A stretch of DNA of 64,000 nt from Ectobius pallidus (taxonomy: Eukaryota > Arthropoda > Insecta > Blattodea > Ectobiidae): NCBI GenBank assembly GCA_964059195.1, contig CAXKWD010000011.1:34834066-34898065 (forward strand), given 5' to 3'. The notes beneath the pieces were generated by a model. That model was given only the letters and a program-made list of their open reading frames with translations. It did not search any database and was not told the DNA's origin. The stretch's first letter is position 1. Each line of letters begins with the position of its first letter. Shown here piece by piece: positions 1 through 10,901 of this stretch. Both the position numbers and the translations under genes were made by a program.

Positions 1-548
1 AATATAAATATTGCGTGTAAAGTTAAAGCAGTGTGTTACTGTAGGCATAAATTTTAACTCAAAAGTTCACATAACAAAAAATTGCACATTTTCCATTTTG
101 TCAAGAGTTGTGGAATGGAGGATATTCAAATGACTATTCAAGAATTTTCTTCAAGATTTCCTGATTTTGAAAACATGAAGGAAAAACCATCTCTTCATAA
201 TGATCCCTTGAAAGTGAACATAGAGGATCTACTAATAAAGTTTCAACTTGAAGCACTGTATGTGATTTTCAAATGAATTCAAATCTTTATCACAGAATAG
301 AAAATGATGTTACTTTTTCATATTTCCTTCAGATGACAAGTTTCCCCCAGTTGTAAGATTTTGAACAGTAGTTGTTTGGAAACATACCTTCATGAAAGTG
401 CGTTTTCAAGTGTGAAATTTATTAAAAAGAAATACAGGGCTTGCTTCCGTGACTGGTCTCTGTTATACTTCTTGAGATTAGGAACTATCCCACAGGTTAG
501 CTGACTTTTCTTTCAATAAATTGTACGAGTATTACTGTTATTCCCATT
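1..548. other. AT-rich non-coding flank
   Basis: I see no supportable gene here. A 64-codon open frame at 82-276 has no family signature and no convincing splice sites. The stretch precedes the first SINE. Confidence 0.4.
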
Positions 549-841
549 GGACCCCCTGCATGGTCTAGTGGTTAGCGTTGTTGGCTACGGATCTGTGGGT
601 TCTATCTCTGGTATCTCCTGAGATTTTTCTGAGGTAGGGAGGTCTGGAACGGGGTGCACTCAGCCTCATGAACTGAGGAACTATGAGGTTGAGAAGTAGT
701 GCCTCTATTCAGGGAAGTTTTCATTAACGGCCGTGGGTGTTGGCATGCTGACCACATGCCCAAAATCCTGCTATCTGCCTATGGTAGATGACACAGCAGT
801 CAGATAGTAGGCCTAGGACCTCAAGGAATGTAGCGCCACAG
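549..841 (+). repeat. tRNA-derived SINE, copy 1
   Basis: The head carries a polymerase III A-box-like block (TGGTCTAGTGGTTAGCGTTG) and a degenerate B-box-like block about 30 nt later (GTGGGTTCTATCTC). A longer unrelated body follows, ending in TAGTAGGCCTAGGACC and ATGTAGCGCCACA. A second copy at 1213-1504 matches it along its whole length, which shows that this is a family and not a tRNA gene. Confidence 0.8.
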
Positions 842-1212
842 TTTAATTTTTAGTTATTTCACTGAAATGGTGAACTGGTGTGACAAAAACTTAATTTGTG
901 GAAACAAATATTTCTTCTGTATCTGTCATACTATTCAATATTGTTTATAACATCTACCAGTTAAGCAGTGATAACTGGAATAATCTTTATGGTTAAGGAG
1001 TTTTGATGCGGCCCTCAAGATGACTTCTTTAAGTAAATTTGGCCCCTAGTTCCTCTAAAGTTCGACAGTCCTGTTCTAGGACATACTCAGTCCCATTCCA
1101 AATATTCTTCCAGGCCCATAGCATCCTCACTAGACTATACACATCTACAGTGGAGCAAGGATGCATCTAACTCTGATGATTATTTTCTTACAGCGTTTTA
1201 AGTTAACCTGAT

Positions 1213-1504
1213 TGCCTGTGTGGTCTCGTGGTTAGCATTGCTGGCTACGGATTTACAGTCCCAGGTTTGATCCCTGTACCTCGTATTTTCTGAGCTCGGG
1301 AAGCCTGGAACAGACTGCACTCAACCTAATGATTCAGACTGGGAAGCTACTTGATAAAGAAATAGCGGCTCTGGTCAGAGAAACGGCAATCATTAACAGC
1401 CATGGGTATCATAATGCTAACCACATGCTCCCCAATCTGGCCATTTGCCTATGTCAGATGATATAGTGGTCAGATGGTAGGCCTAGTCTCTTCAAGGATG
1501 TAGC
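1213..1504 (+). repeat. tRNA-derived SINE, copy 2
   Basis: Same family as the copy at 549-841. It has an A-box-like TGGTCTCGTGGTTAGCATTG, a B-box-like GGTTTGATCCC, and a shared tail containing CCACATGC, GCCTATG, CAGATGGTAGGCCTAG and ATGTAGC. The two are diverged by many substitutions, so both insertions are old. Confidence 0.8.
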
Positions 1505-2261
1505 ATCGTGGAGTTGTACAGCCTGTGCATATAGATGTGAGCACCTGCATGCGCTGCAGACATAGGGCGGGATGAAAGGGGAGTGTGTTGCTAGTATGGA
1601 TCACGTAATGACTGATTCCACTGCACATTGTGTTTACAGTGCTCTCGTCTAAATGCACGGACATTAATGGGGTTAACCAAGACTCAAGGTTAAGACATCG
1701 ATAATGCACAATAACTGCTGCTGTTGTACTTTTTACAACAGTGCGCCTGCTCGAGGGTTAAGCAGCTTTCAATACTCGACTAGCATCAAGTCCGGCTTTT
1801 TTTAGAGAAAATGGGCTGCTTCTCATTTTTTACATCTGGTAACTCTAAATATGTTAAATAACTATATAAGGAAGATTATCCTCATGGCTACCCTGAACTG
1901 AGAGTTGTAACTAGCAATGTTAATCAATTTGTAACATTATTCATATTCACAAAAAGTGGCTTTCACATATTGTATAGAAATAGAAGGAATATGAAACATT
2001 AGACAACTTCTTCCTCTGTGGCACTGTGTAAGTTGATATTTTCAATCTAAAGCCATAGAAATTTAAAAGTAAAGTGAATCAAAGTTGCCTTAAAATAAAA
2101 GTATCTCTGTTATATCTTGCGTAATAGAATTTTTGGTATGGTTAATTTTGAAGCTCACGGAAGTATAATCCATTTAACTAAACATATGTAGGCTACTATA
2201 TTTTGTAGCAACTTGATGTACTTTATTGTAACTTTTTTTTTTGGAGAAAGTTCCAGAAGAA
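1505..2261. other. AT-rich spacer, nothing recognised
   Basis: The open frames here are short and lack family motifs. No inverted repeat or tandem structure was noticed between the second SINE and the piggyBac-like element. Confidence 0.3.
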
Positions 2262-2521
2262 TTAACCCTTGACTCATGAGGTGTGGTTTCATGGACCACA
2301 TGAAAATTTTCAAATTTGCTCTTTAAGGCAGTTTCAAGTGGAAAGCTGCTCTGTTCCCCTTACCTTCCTTAAATCACAAACCCAACAATGTCTAAAGGTC
2401 AGTTGCATTCTTGCTGTCCTGGATTTATGTTGTTACATTTTTTTGTTTTTCTAGACTGGGTCTCATGAAGTACTCAAGTTAATGTTATTAAAGTATAAAA
2501 TGTGTTCACAAGAATGTATCA

Positions 2522-2761
2522 ATGTTATCGTGTTATCTGTCAGACCACAAGGGTAGGTCTGCTATTTGGGCAAAAGATGGGACAGGAAGAGACATTTTTC
2601 GATGTGGCATGAGCCAAAACAGATTCGACATACTTCTCTCAAAAATAAATTTCGATGAGATTCAAGGTAGACCTGAACGAGTGACAGCTGTACCAGCAGC
2701 AGCTATATCAGATATTTTTGCCATGTTTGTTGGAAATTATCAGATGGCTTACACTACATAG
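2522..2761 (+). pseudogene. piggyBac-like transposase fragment
   Basis: The frame reads as the N-terminal half of a piggyBac transposase core. It contains IFRCGMSQNRFDILLSKINF followed by FDEIQGRPER and ISDIFAMFVGN. This matches the family pattern 'M.RNRF..ILR.LRFDD...RPER.......I..IFD.F'. The frame stops at 2761, and no catalytic aspartate region is recognisable in the rest of the element because other sequence is inserted there. It is a broken relic within the TTAA-flanked element. Confidence 0.75.
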
Positions 2762-2798
2762 AAATTTATGGTATATTATATGACTAGTAGGTAATTAT

Positions 2799-3567
2799 AG
2801 TCGCCTCGCTCATTACCTTGACAGTGAACATCAAAGAAGTCACCACCCGACCTTGTCGCTTGGCGTAGTTGCCACACTGCATAGTGTTAAAAAAGAGAGC
2901 AAGAAGGTATAGATGCAGCAAAACACTTGTGGCAATGGCATTGAACAATGAGAGAATTTGCAACATGAGTTCAGTCAGCGGTTTCTTTTGAGAAAAACTT
3001 TTACAATAACAACAAACATTGTAATATGAGAACAAAGCGAGCTGCCCGTCAACACTATGAGCGAGTGACTATACTAGAACCCGGATTTATATGCATAATC
3101 AATAAAATATGCATGCAAGTATACATGAATAATTTTAAAAAATATGCACGATATTATGCATAAACAAATGAATAATAAAAATCAAATAAACCATTTTTGG
3201 GGGATAAACTTACCACGTCTGTCTGTTAAGGTTTTATACAATGAAAATGTCCTTTCCTCATCGCATGATGTCACACGTGCATGTGAAAAACATAACTCTT
3301 CTTCAGTGAATCCTGAAAACACTGGTACATGGCTTTTTTCAATGTAAACTCATCCGGAAACCTTTTGTTTGTGTTTTTTCTAAGAAACTCCGAAGCTGCA
3401 CATTATTCAGTTTCAGCTTCAGGGGATCCAGAGTACATATCCACCCACCCATCCATCCATTTATATTGTCTGGAAAAGTGGTACTTACAAAATATATCAT
3501 TTATGCATACCGGTACTTTTAAATACATGAAAAAGAACATGCATTTTGCATACAAATCCGGGCTCTA
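2799..3567. mobile_element. Composite nested foldback insertion in the piggyBac-like element
   Basis: GTAATTAT is repeated directly at 2791-2798 and 3568-3575, flanking this block. The block has two parts. At about 2799-3073, ends AGTCGCCTCGCTCAT and ATGAGCGAGTGACT are inverted relatives. At 3075-3567, ends TAGAACCCGGATTTATATGC and GCATACAAATCCGGGCTCTA are inverted with two mismatches. The 8-bp duplication fits hAT-type insertion. The order of the two insertions is not resolved. Confidence 0.55.
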
Positions 3568-4348
3568 GTAATTATGATTTTTTACAGTGTTTATGCCTTT
3601 GTTAAATAAGATATATTTTGCAGAAATAAGTACATTTTGCATTTTGTACAAATTTTTCATTTTATCGCTAATTGAAAAACACAATAACACACTTCATATG
3701 CTCCAAAAAAAAAAAAAATACTTATTTTGACAGCATTTGGGGACATTTAGCATTTATCGCGATTGCGAAAACCTACCATCCCTATGTATGATACACTTTT
3801 GTGACCTAGTGAGTTAAGGGTTAAAACTGTAGAAGCATGCAAGCAAAATGTTTTAAATAGAAACTCTTTTATCTTAGTTCATAAATAGACATTTCTTACC
3901 TAAATATAAATTTAATTTGTTCCAAAAATATTGAAGGGTCATATGTTGAGCAATAATCCTCAGAATGTTGGGAGCTTGTGTTTATGGTGTAGCCTATAGT
4001 GTGTGCTATTTGTACGAGTGTGATTGTTATTTATATGAACTTAAGAGAATGTTGAATTGTATGGTATAGACATTGATTGTGATAGAAGTATTGGTGATAA
4101 AACTTAGTGTAGAAAAATATTGTTAACTGGTGACAATGGGTCCATAACTAAATTTACTAGACTAATATAAACATTTCATTTATGTTGTATATCAGTCCTG
4201 TAATTCCATATTGAGTCATTATTGTTATTGTGATTGTAACTGTTTAATGTCCATAATTACCCTGAAGCAAAATGATAAAGTTTTCAAACTTCTTTGTTAA
4301 ATAAAAAATACATTGGAAGTTTACACAGTGAAGCTATATTACAAAGGA

Positions 4349-4556
4349 TATAATATTGAGTTGGGTCTACCACATATACTTCACTTTTTGTATAAATACC
4401 TGAACTAGTTTCGAAGACCATTGTCATTCATAATCATCAGACTAACACCAACATCAGTTGATTATGAATGATGATGGTCTTCGAAACTAGTTCAGGTATT
4501 TATACAAAAAGTGAAGTATACGTGCTAGACCCAACTCAATATTATATCCTGTATTC
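4349..4556. repeat. Long foldback (about 85-bp inverted arms)
   Basis: The left arm runs from about 4349 (GGATATAATATTGAGTTGGG) to 4438. It is inverted at about 4460-4550 (CCCAACTCAATATTATATCC) with a short centre around ACCAACATCAGT. On the minus strand the left arm reads CTGATGA, then a short stem-like segment, then CGAAACTAG. This resembles the hammerhead-like 3' motif described for Penelope-like elements. It may be two head-to-head 3' ends or a MITE. The foldback itself is certain; the class is not. Confidence 0.7.
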
Positions 4557-6656
4557 CTTGTTAAAATGTGGAGCAGTTGTGAGGCTTATAGCAAGGCGAA
4601 GAGGGTTGCCTTTCTGAAGCCTCTAGGTAAGAATTACTGTAAAAATTCATTATACCAGAATTCCCTAATTTGGGTTTCGTTTGATGAGGAAGAAAATTGA
4701 ACAGAATATAGACAATTCTTTTTCCTTCAACCAATTTTTGCAGCTATGTTTTGATAAAGCAAACTGATTTAAAACCATTATGTAAGTGTCACTTTAACAT
4801 TGTATGAAATGAAAATTAATAATTTTAAAAGGAACTAGCAGTTGGTTTACATTGTTTATGTCCTGTCGTGTCATTGTTGTGTTTTCGTAATTTAAAGTTT
4901 AATGATGCATTATTTAATTTATTTTATAACTGATTATTTGTAATAAATACGGCGTTTCTTAAACATTTAATAATCATTATGTTTCATACTTTACTTTTGT
5001 AAGGTATGCTTTATTATGCTTCTGAAAATGGTAGGCCTATGTTGCAAATAATTAGAAGCTTAAGTAAAACCTGGTGGAAGTTTAAACAATTCTTTGTTTG
5101 GCTCTGGTGTTTTCTGAAGTATGGTAACATACAAATGAAGAATAAGCTCAGTTGGTCATAATAAACAGATACAGTAAAATGAAATTCACACGGGTACTTG
5201 TGGTACAAACAACAGAAAAAAATACATCTTATATATTATAAACTTGTGAAATGACATATTGATTGTTCAATAAATATTATCAATGTCTTAAGACTAGAAA
5301 GGCTGGCATTAACAAACTACCTAGTAGGACCACTGTCTTTCATTTTAGTGAGTGGTGTTCTGTAATATTTCTTTCATATTTATTTTATTCAGTTATGATT
5401 AGAGGCCGGATGTTAGGCAGTAATGAAGTCTGAAATAGGCATACAATTCTGCATAACAATGCCAGTCCAGTTACAATGACCATGTCCTTACCTGGCAGTA
5501 GCCTATATGCTCTGTTCTAAGACCCAGATGCCTCTAAAGTTTTTCCTCAATTCACATGTTTCATTCCTCTCCTCCTTTGCCAGTCATTCTCTTTTGAGCT
5601 CTTTCTCCCCTCTTTTCCTTTTTCTTTCTTTCATTTTCCCCATCTCTCCTATTAGGGAGGTTCATGTTCTGTCAGCTTGCCCATCGCCTTGATGAGCAGC
5701 TAGAGGAAACTAAGGTAGACTTGAAAGGGTCAAGGGGTCCACAGGCTCTAATGAAATTGTAGGAAAAATTTAAAAGAACATGAATTTTTTATAGTTTTAC
5801 CCATCTAAAACTTGTATTAGAGCAGAGTATGTGCATTTTAAGGCAAATTCCGTTTAATCCGGACTTTCAGTGATCTGGACAGGGTCTGGTCCTATCTAGT
5901 CCAGATTAGCAAGACTGTACTGTATTTGCAATAAATCTCTTAATTTGGTGTACCTACTATAACAAAATGTGACATGATGCATAGAAACGGACAACAGATT
6001 CATGTTCAGCAACCAAAAATTAGTTAAGATCATCTATCACACCATTTTCCGCAATTTTTTTCCCCCAAAATGCTGGGTACTGAATTAATATTCTATATGA
6101 TGGAGTGAATACATAGGAGAAAAATGTGTGAAGATTCTAAGGAAGCTACAGCTTGAAAGAAGCAAGCTAGAAGCACTAGGACCTGAAATGTACCACTGAT
6201 TGTTATTTATGTTCCAGTATAGGGTCAGGCCCTGATTTATAAATGGGCAAACCTAGAAACGGCAGCAATTTTTTAGAGGAAACTTTTTTATAAAATTAAA
6301 AAAGTTGTATTGTATAACAAAATGTTGTATCTCAAGACTTCTATAGTGCTGTAGTTTTACAACACTCGCGAAACAACCCCCCCCCCTCCAAATGCAAAGA
6401 TAAAATTCAGGAAAAAAATGTTAAATAAACTGTAAGTCAATTGAAGTTAAAAGAGTTAAATTTGAAACAATGAAAAATGTTACATTGAGTTTTAGATTTT
6501 CATTGTAAAATAGAAATAAGGCTATCAAAGTTATTTGTTCTAAAAATAATGGTTTTAAATAACTGTAATACATTTTTTATGAATATAACTAAATATAATA
6601 TGTTTTACAATTACTAAATATATTAATATTTTTTTTAATTTCAAAGATTGACTATA
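4557..6656. other. AT-rich intergenic sequence
   Basis: The stretch includes a pyrimidine-rich run at 5560-5650 and a C-run at 6376-6387. I see no coding exon, tRNA-like head or terminal inverted repeats. Confidence 0.3.
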
Positions 6657-6807
6657 GTTGGGAGCTGACGAGATGATCCCTGGCATGACTATGGGGCTCT
6701 TATCTGCAGCCAATAGCAGCGCTCCCCTACACTTGCAGTTATAGCACAACACCGTCTTCCCCCTGCATGCCACCACCAAATCACGGATCATCTCGTCAGC
6801 TCCCAAC
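6657..6807. mobile_element. Short MITE with 23-bp terminal inverted repeats
   Basis: The left end GTTGGGAGCTGACGAGATGA and right end TCATCTCGTCAGCTCCCAAC are perfect inverted repeats (23 bp in full) around a GC-richer 105-bp core. No open frame is meaningful. The target duplication is not obvious, so the superfamily is unassigned. Confidence 0.75.
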
Positions 6808-8059
6808 AATACATTATATATTACAAATGTTTTTAGAGGTTTCAGGCAATTTTTGTAAATAATATTACAATAAAAACATGCATTTTCCATCAATTACCTT
6901 TATCTTATAAAAAATAGATTTTATTTTTGTTGTGTAGCCTAGATAGTGATTGGTTTACTCGCACTAATGAAATGCTATTTCTATACTATTGGTTGATACT
7001 TCATAAAACCCACACTTCACACTAAAACAATAACTTTGGGGTTGGGGTAAAAGTAAATAAAATGAAAGGGGTGGTTATACAAATCTTTGCAAAGGGTGCA
7101 AAGTGTCTTAAATCGGGGCCTGTGTAGGGAAAGTGAAAGTTATGTGGTTATTAAAGACTTTTCCTCTTAGATATCCTCTTTTAATGTATCCTATAAGTCT
7201 TTGTGTGAGAAATTGATTTCAAGGTGAGAGGACTCATAGGTAGTTTATTGTGTGTATTGTTTGCCAAGTAGCATGAGGATTATTGTGTGAATTGTGGATA
7301 TGTCTGTAAAAGTGAGAATGAGTGTACCATCGCCTGCTTTCCAAATGATTAGTCTTATGAACACTTGCATCCCAATTTGTTGGATATTAAAAGAATTTTC
7401 GAAAGAAGTCGACTGATAATTTAAAATGCCCTCATCATCCTTTGCTATATATCCCACATACGAATAAGTTGGACTAGACATCCCTGATTTATGGGGACAA
7501 TCCCTGGTTTTAAGTTGCTGTTGATTTAGTCCCAAGAAAACAATTTTGTCCCCACCAGTTTCATACTACAGTGAACTCTTAATAATTTGAACTCCAAAGA
7601 TAATTAGGAAAAATCAAATTATCCAATTTTGAATTAACTTAACTATGTTCTTCTAAAATGAAAATGTAGTAGAACATCTTTAATATAAACTCATTCCTAT
7701 AAATAATTATTGTGCAGTGGATCTTACCTTAAAAGCTGCACCACTGTCATGATGACGATAAATGACAGCATTTTTTCCACACTAAACTTTGATCATTAGA
7801 TTAAAATGAAAGAACACAATCTATTTACACTTTACAGATAAAAAAATACGATCACAATAAATTATAGCAAATGCACCAGATAAATAATATGGGAGATCAA
7901 AGATGACACACCTCTTTCAGACCAAAAGATTCAGCAAATGTGCCCTTGATGCTGGCAACATTTCCACGCTGCAGAGTGATACCAATTCACTACCTCAAAA
8001 ACTGATTTTAATGAGGTTCACCAGTTAGCAAACACAGCCTTAATTGCAATTGTTTAATA
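6808..8059. other. AT-rich intergenic sequence
   Basis: No recognisable gene or repeat boundary was seen here. Short open frames look random. Confidence 0.3.
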
Positions 8060-8345
8060 AAAATTACTTATTAAGGTAATGTGAGTCCTGTATGGCCATG
8101 GAGACCCTTAGGGTTTTTGAGCCTCCCAGATTGAGACATTGGCACAGGAAGGTGGTAAGGTTGTCAGCTATATGCACCAGCCGCTTTTTATTCCCAGGAA
8201 TACTTCTGCTACTCATTTCTGTTAGAGGCTGAGTCAACCCCAGGGCCATATAGTGCCACCAGAAGGTTTAGGCCAATGGAAAAATCCCACCGACCTCATC
8301 AGGAATCGAACCTGCTACCTTCTGGTTTGTAGCACAGTGCCTCAA
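8060..8345 (-). repeat. tRNA-derived SINE, minus strand
   Basis: Read on the minus strand, the head at about 8345-8290 contains GAAGGTAGCAGGTTCGATTC, a good B-box. A body follows to about 8060 that includes CCTCTAACAGAAATGAG and CCCTAAGGGTCTCCATGGCC. A similar head arrangement is seen at 43870-44105. Confidence 0.65.
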
Positions 8346-8579
8346 TTCGGAAAGACTAAAGGCGCTTGCAGTGCTTTCAATTGAGAGAAATTTCCTCAGT
8401 TGGTCATCCAGAGGTGAAGGAGAAAATTATTGATGCTTTTGCGCAAATTAAAACTGGATTTCATTTTTAAATGAATAGATCAAGCTTGAACTGTAACAAT
8501 TTAGGTTCAAGTAAATACAAAATGTTTGAATTTCTTTTAGGATATTATCAAGTTTCTGAATAAATTTTATTTTTATACA

Positions 8580-8665
8580 TGTTTGTTTTCTTTTACACAA
8601 TTTTAAAACAAAAGCTAAAAATTTCTGGAGCAGCACCCCCACTAATTTTAGCTACGCTGGTAAGG
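8580..8665 (+). repeat. Dispersed repeat, copy A
   Basis: This segment (TTTTCTTTTACACAATTTTA through GGAGCAGCACCCCCACTAAT) is repeated inverted at 56000-56085. The two copies are about 85% similar by eye. No coding content or element class was identified. Confidence 0.6.
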
Positions 8666-9159
8666 TAAGGTTAGAAGGTGTATAATTGAGACAGTATTGT
8701 TTTATAGAAATGTTTTTCTTAATTTAACTTAGACTGTTTGTTTTTTATTGGTTGCCTTTGAAGTAGTTTCGCAATGTCTTCTTCTTTCTTTTTGAGCCAC
8801 TGAAATATGGACTCTTTCTGTAACTTGAGGCTGAGCTCAGTTAAAATTCAATATGTTTTTAAAATGTACTCAGTACTCATGAACAATAAATATACAGAAT
8901 ATATCCATACAAAAATATTACATAGCAACCCGTTGTTTATATTAGATCTTGTGGTTTTATTGTTTTTAGTATAAGAAATTATGTTTTAAAAGCCTGAATT
9001 TCAGACAAGTATTTTGTAAAAAAATTATCATTGTAAGTTTTATCACAAGTTTTCAGAAACCGAAACTTGTGACTTTTCTGGGGGATGTATGGTTGAAAGG
9101 GGGCAAAATGTGTCTATTATTAATAATATAAGACTATTATTAATTATGTCTACTATTAA

Positions 9160-9390
9160 TATGCATATTATTATTATAATTATAATTATAATATTAATAA
9201 CTTTCCCTATAGATACATTGCTCGATGTTCTCATAAATGGTTCTTGAGCTAAATGTTGAACTTTTGATTAAAACGAGAACAAGGATGTGCAGCCGATAAC
9301 CTCAGGAACGAAGCGTGGCTCAAAAGTGGTTTGTCAGCAATGGTCTTAAACTTAATAATAATAATAACTTAATAATAATAACAATTCATT
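9160..9390. repeat. ATT/AAT simple-sequence patches
   Basis: Runs of ATT/TAA triplets at about 9160-9200 and AATAATAA/ATAATAAC at 9352-9385 surround the 5' edge of the LINE relic. Confidence 0.6.
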
Positions 9391-10441
9391 ATAATTTTGG
9401 TCTGATCAGAGACAATGGTATTAATGAGAATGACAGTGTTAAACTTTTAGGTATTTACATGGACACAAAACTGGACTGGAAAGCGCACACTCGAAAACTA
9501 TGTATCAAGTTGTCTAGAGTTATCTATCTCTTGAGTAGACTCAAGCAAAGTGTTAACAACAACTGTTTACGTCTAGCGTATTTTGCTTTTTTTCATTGTC
9601 ACCTTATTTATGGCATAAGAATCTGGGGACATGCATCATCTACTAAGGAAGTGTTTATTAAGCAAAAGAGAGCAATAAGGATTCTTTATAGTCTTGGTCC
9701 AAGATAAAGTTGCAAAAGGTACTTCATACAGGGGTAGAATATTGACAGTGTCGAGTCTCTATATTTTAAGTGTAGCAGTGTGGTGTAGAGAAAATATATC
9801 AATCTTCAAGAAGCGCAGTGATGTACACCAATATCAAACCAGAGGAGCAGATAAAATTGATAGATGTCCTTTCAGACTATCAAAATGTAAGAATTCTTAT
9901 ATAGGTCTTGGTGAAAAAATACTGAATTGGGTACCTACAGACATACTTAATCTTGAGAATGCAATTTATGCTGCCGTCAACCGGCCCTTACCAATCGCAT
10001 CTTGAGTCAAGAATAAGCAAAAGAAAGGACATTGACCCAGACTTCTATGGCACAAGAGCAATGATGGATCGGGAGTGGACCAAGGCCTGCCAGGACCAAA
10101 GACACGTCATTACGAGACTTGCAACCCACGGCTTCCATCACAAGATCTGTACAAACAAAAGATTCCACCAACCGAACGAGGAATGTGTGTGCTCGCTGTG
10201 TGATCAGAAGTGCGAACGGTATCACATAGTGAACTGTAAAAAAAGAACACGATCAATTAGAGAGTACAGCGAAAATTAAATTATCACTTTAATGCTCTTT
10301 CGAGCGCCCCTTATGTATTTATTTATTAATCTTCCAGTAAATGAGTTCAAGAGATGGTTAACTAATATGCTTTTAGATAAAGCACCGTACAGTATAAATG
10401 AAATGTTTGTGAATGAAGGTGATGAATATGTTAGAGACTAA
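9315..10441 (+). pseudogene. LINE reverse-transcriptase C-terminal relic, interrupted
   Basis: Conceptual frames from 9315 read like the end of a LINE reverse transcriptase. They show a '..NGLKLN' box, KLLGIYMDTKLDWKAH, and then a 'YLLSRLKQSVNNN.LRLAYFAFFHCHLIYGI..WG' region. After a frameshift near 9700 comes the typical tail (RSDVHQYQTRGADK, RLSKCKNSYIGLGEKILNWV). The tail is cut at 9954 by a second retroelement fragment and resumes at 10334 in the same frame (PVNEFKRWLTNMLLDKAPYS), ending at the stop 10439-10441. A short AAGTTTTAATTC-like repeated 3' tail runs to about 10537, just upstream of the methyltransferase gene. Confidence 0.8.
9955..10325 (+). mobile_element. 5'-truncated LINE fragment nested in the LINE relic
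   Basis: The insert is flanked by TTAATCTT at 9947-9954 and 10326-10333. It encodes, in one frame, a C-terminal segment with DPDFYGTRAMMDREW, RLATHGFHHKIC and a Cys/His knuckle CVCSLCDQKCERYHIVNC. This resembles the zinc-knuckle-like end of RNase-H-bearing LINEs. It ends in ATGTATTTATTTA. Excising the insert plus one TTAATCTT restores the host LINE reading frame, so the boundary is well supported. Confidence 0.75.
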
Positions 10442-10676
10442 CATATTTTTAATTTTTGACAAAACCTATTACAGCAATCGCTGTCTAATGGTCGCTGATG
10501 TCAAGTTTTAATTCAAGTTTTAAAGTTTTAATTCAAACCGGCCGCGCCTCGTGTGTAGTTAAGGAATACGAGTATAGGTGGCTTCTTGGCATGGGTAGCA
10601 GAAGAAAATAAATGTGACTTCCTTATTTATCCTATTATAAGTGTTATTGTTAAATAGATGATTAAATATTGTTGTT

Positions 10677-10901
10677 ATGAGAAAGAAGAGGAGTTTAATA
10701 CGTTTCATCAAAATGAGTTTATCACTGTTGTTGCAAGCAAGTAGAAAATCTGCCGATTTGATTACAATTGAAGCGACAGTGCCTTCAGGGTTCGAACACG
10801 TAGCGGTAGAAGAATGCAAAGACAAACTTGGGACGGAAACAAAACCAGTCGTTATGAGAGGAAGGATCTTTTTCAATGCACCCGTTAAGCAGTTGGATAA
10901 C
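10677..10901 (+). CDS. THUMPD3: Methyltransferase exon 1
   Basis: It encodes the start through VMRGRIFFNAPVKQLDN and ends at AAC before GTAAGTG (phase 0). Two Met codons are possible: 10677 gives a basic leader MRKKRSLIRFIK, while 10713 begins MSLSLLLQ and has the better start context. Upstream is a small CpG-containing patch (CCGGCCGCGCC, 10538-10550), consistent with a promoter. Confidence 0.92.

Larger units (their letters stand above)
2266..3820 (+). mobile_element. Deleted piggyBac-like element with TTAA target duplications
   Basis: TTAA occurs at 2262-2265 and 3821-3824. The element begins CCCTTGACTCA and ends TGAGTTAAGGG in inverted orientation, as expected for piggyBac-superfamily ends. 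Inside is a piece of piggyBac-type transposase (2522-2761) and, downstream, inserted foldback sequence (2799-3567). Only a fragment of the transposase remains, so the copy is non-autonomous. The superfamily call rests on three agreeing signs: TTAA duplication, CCC-starting ends, and the transposase fragment. Confidence 0.75.
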
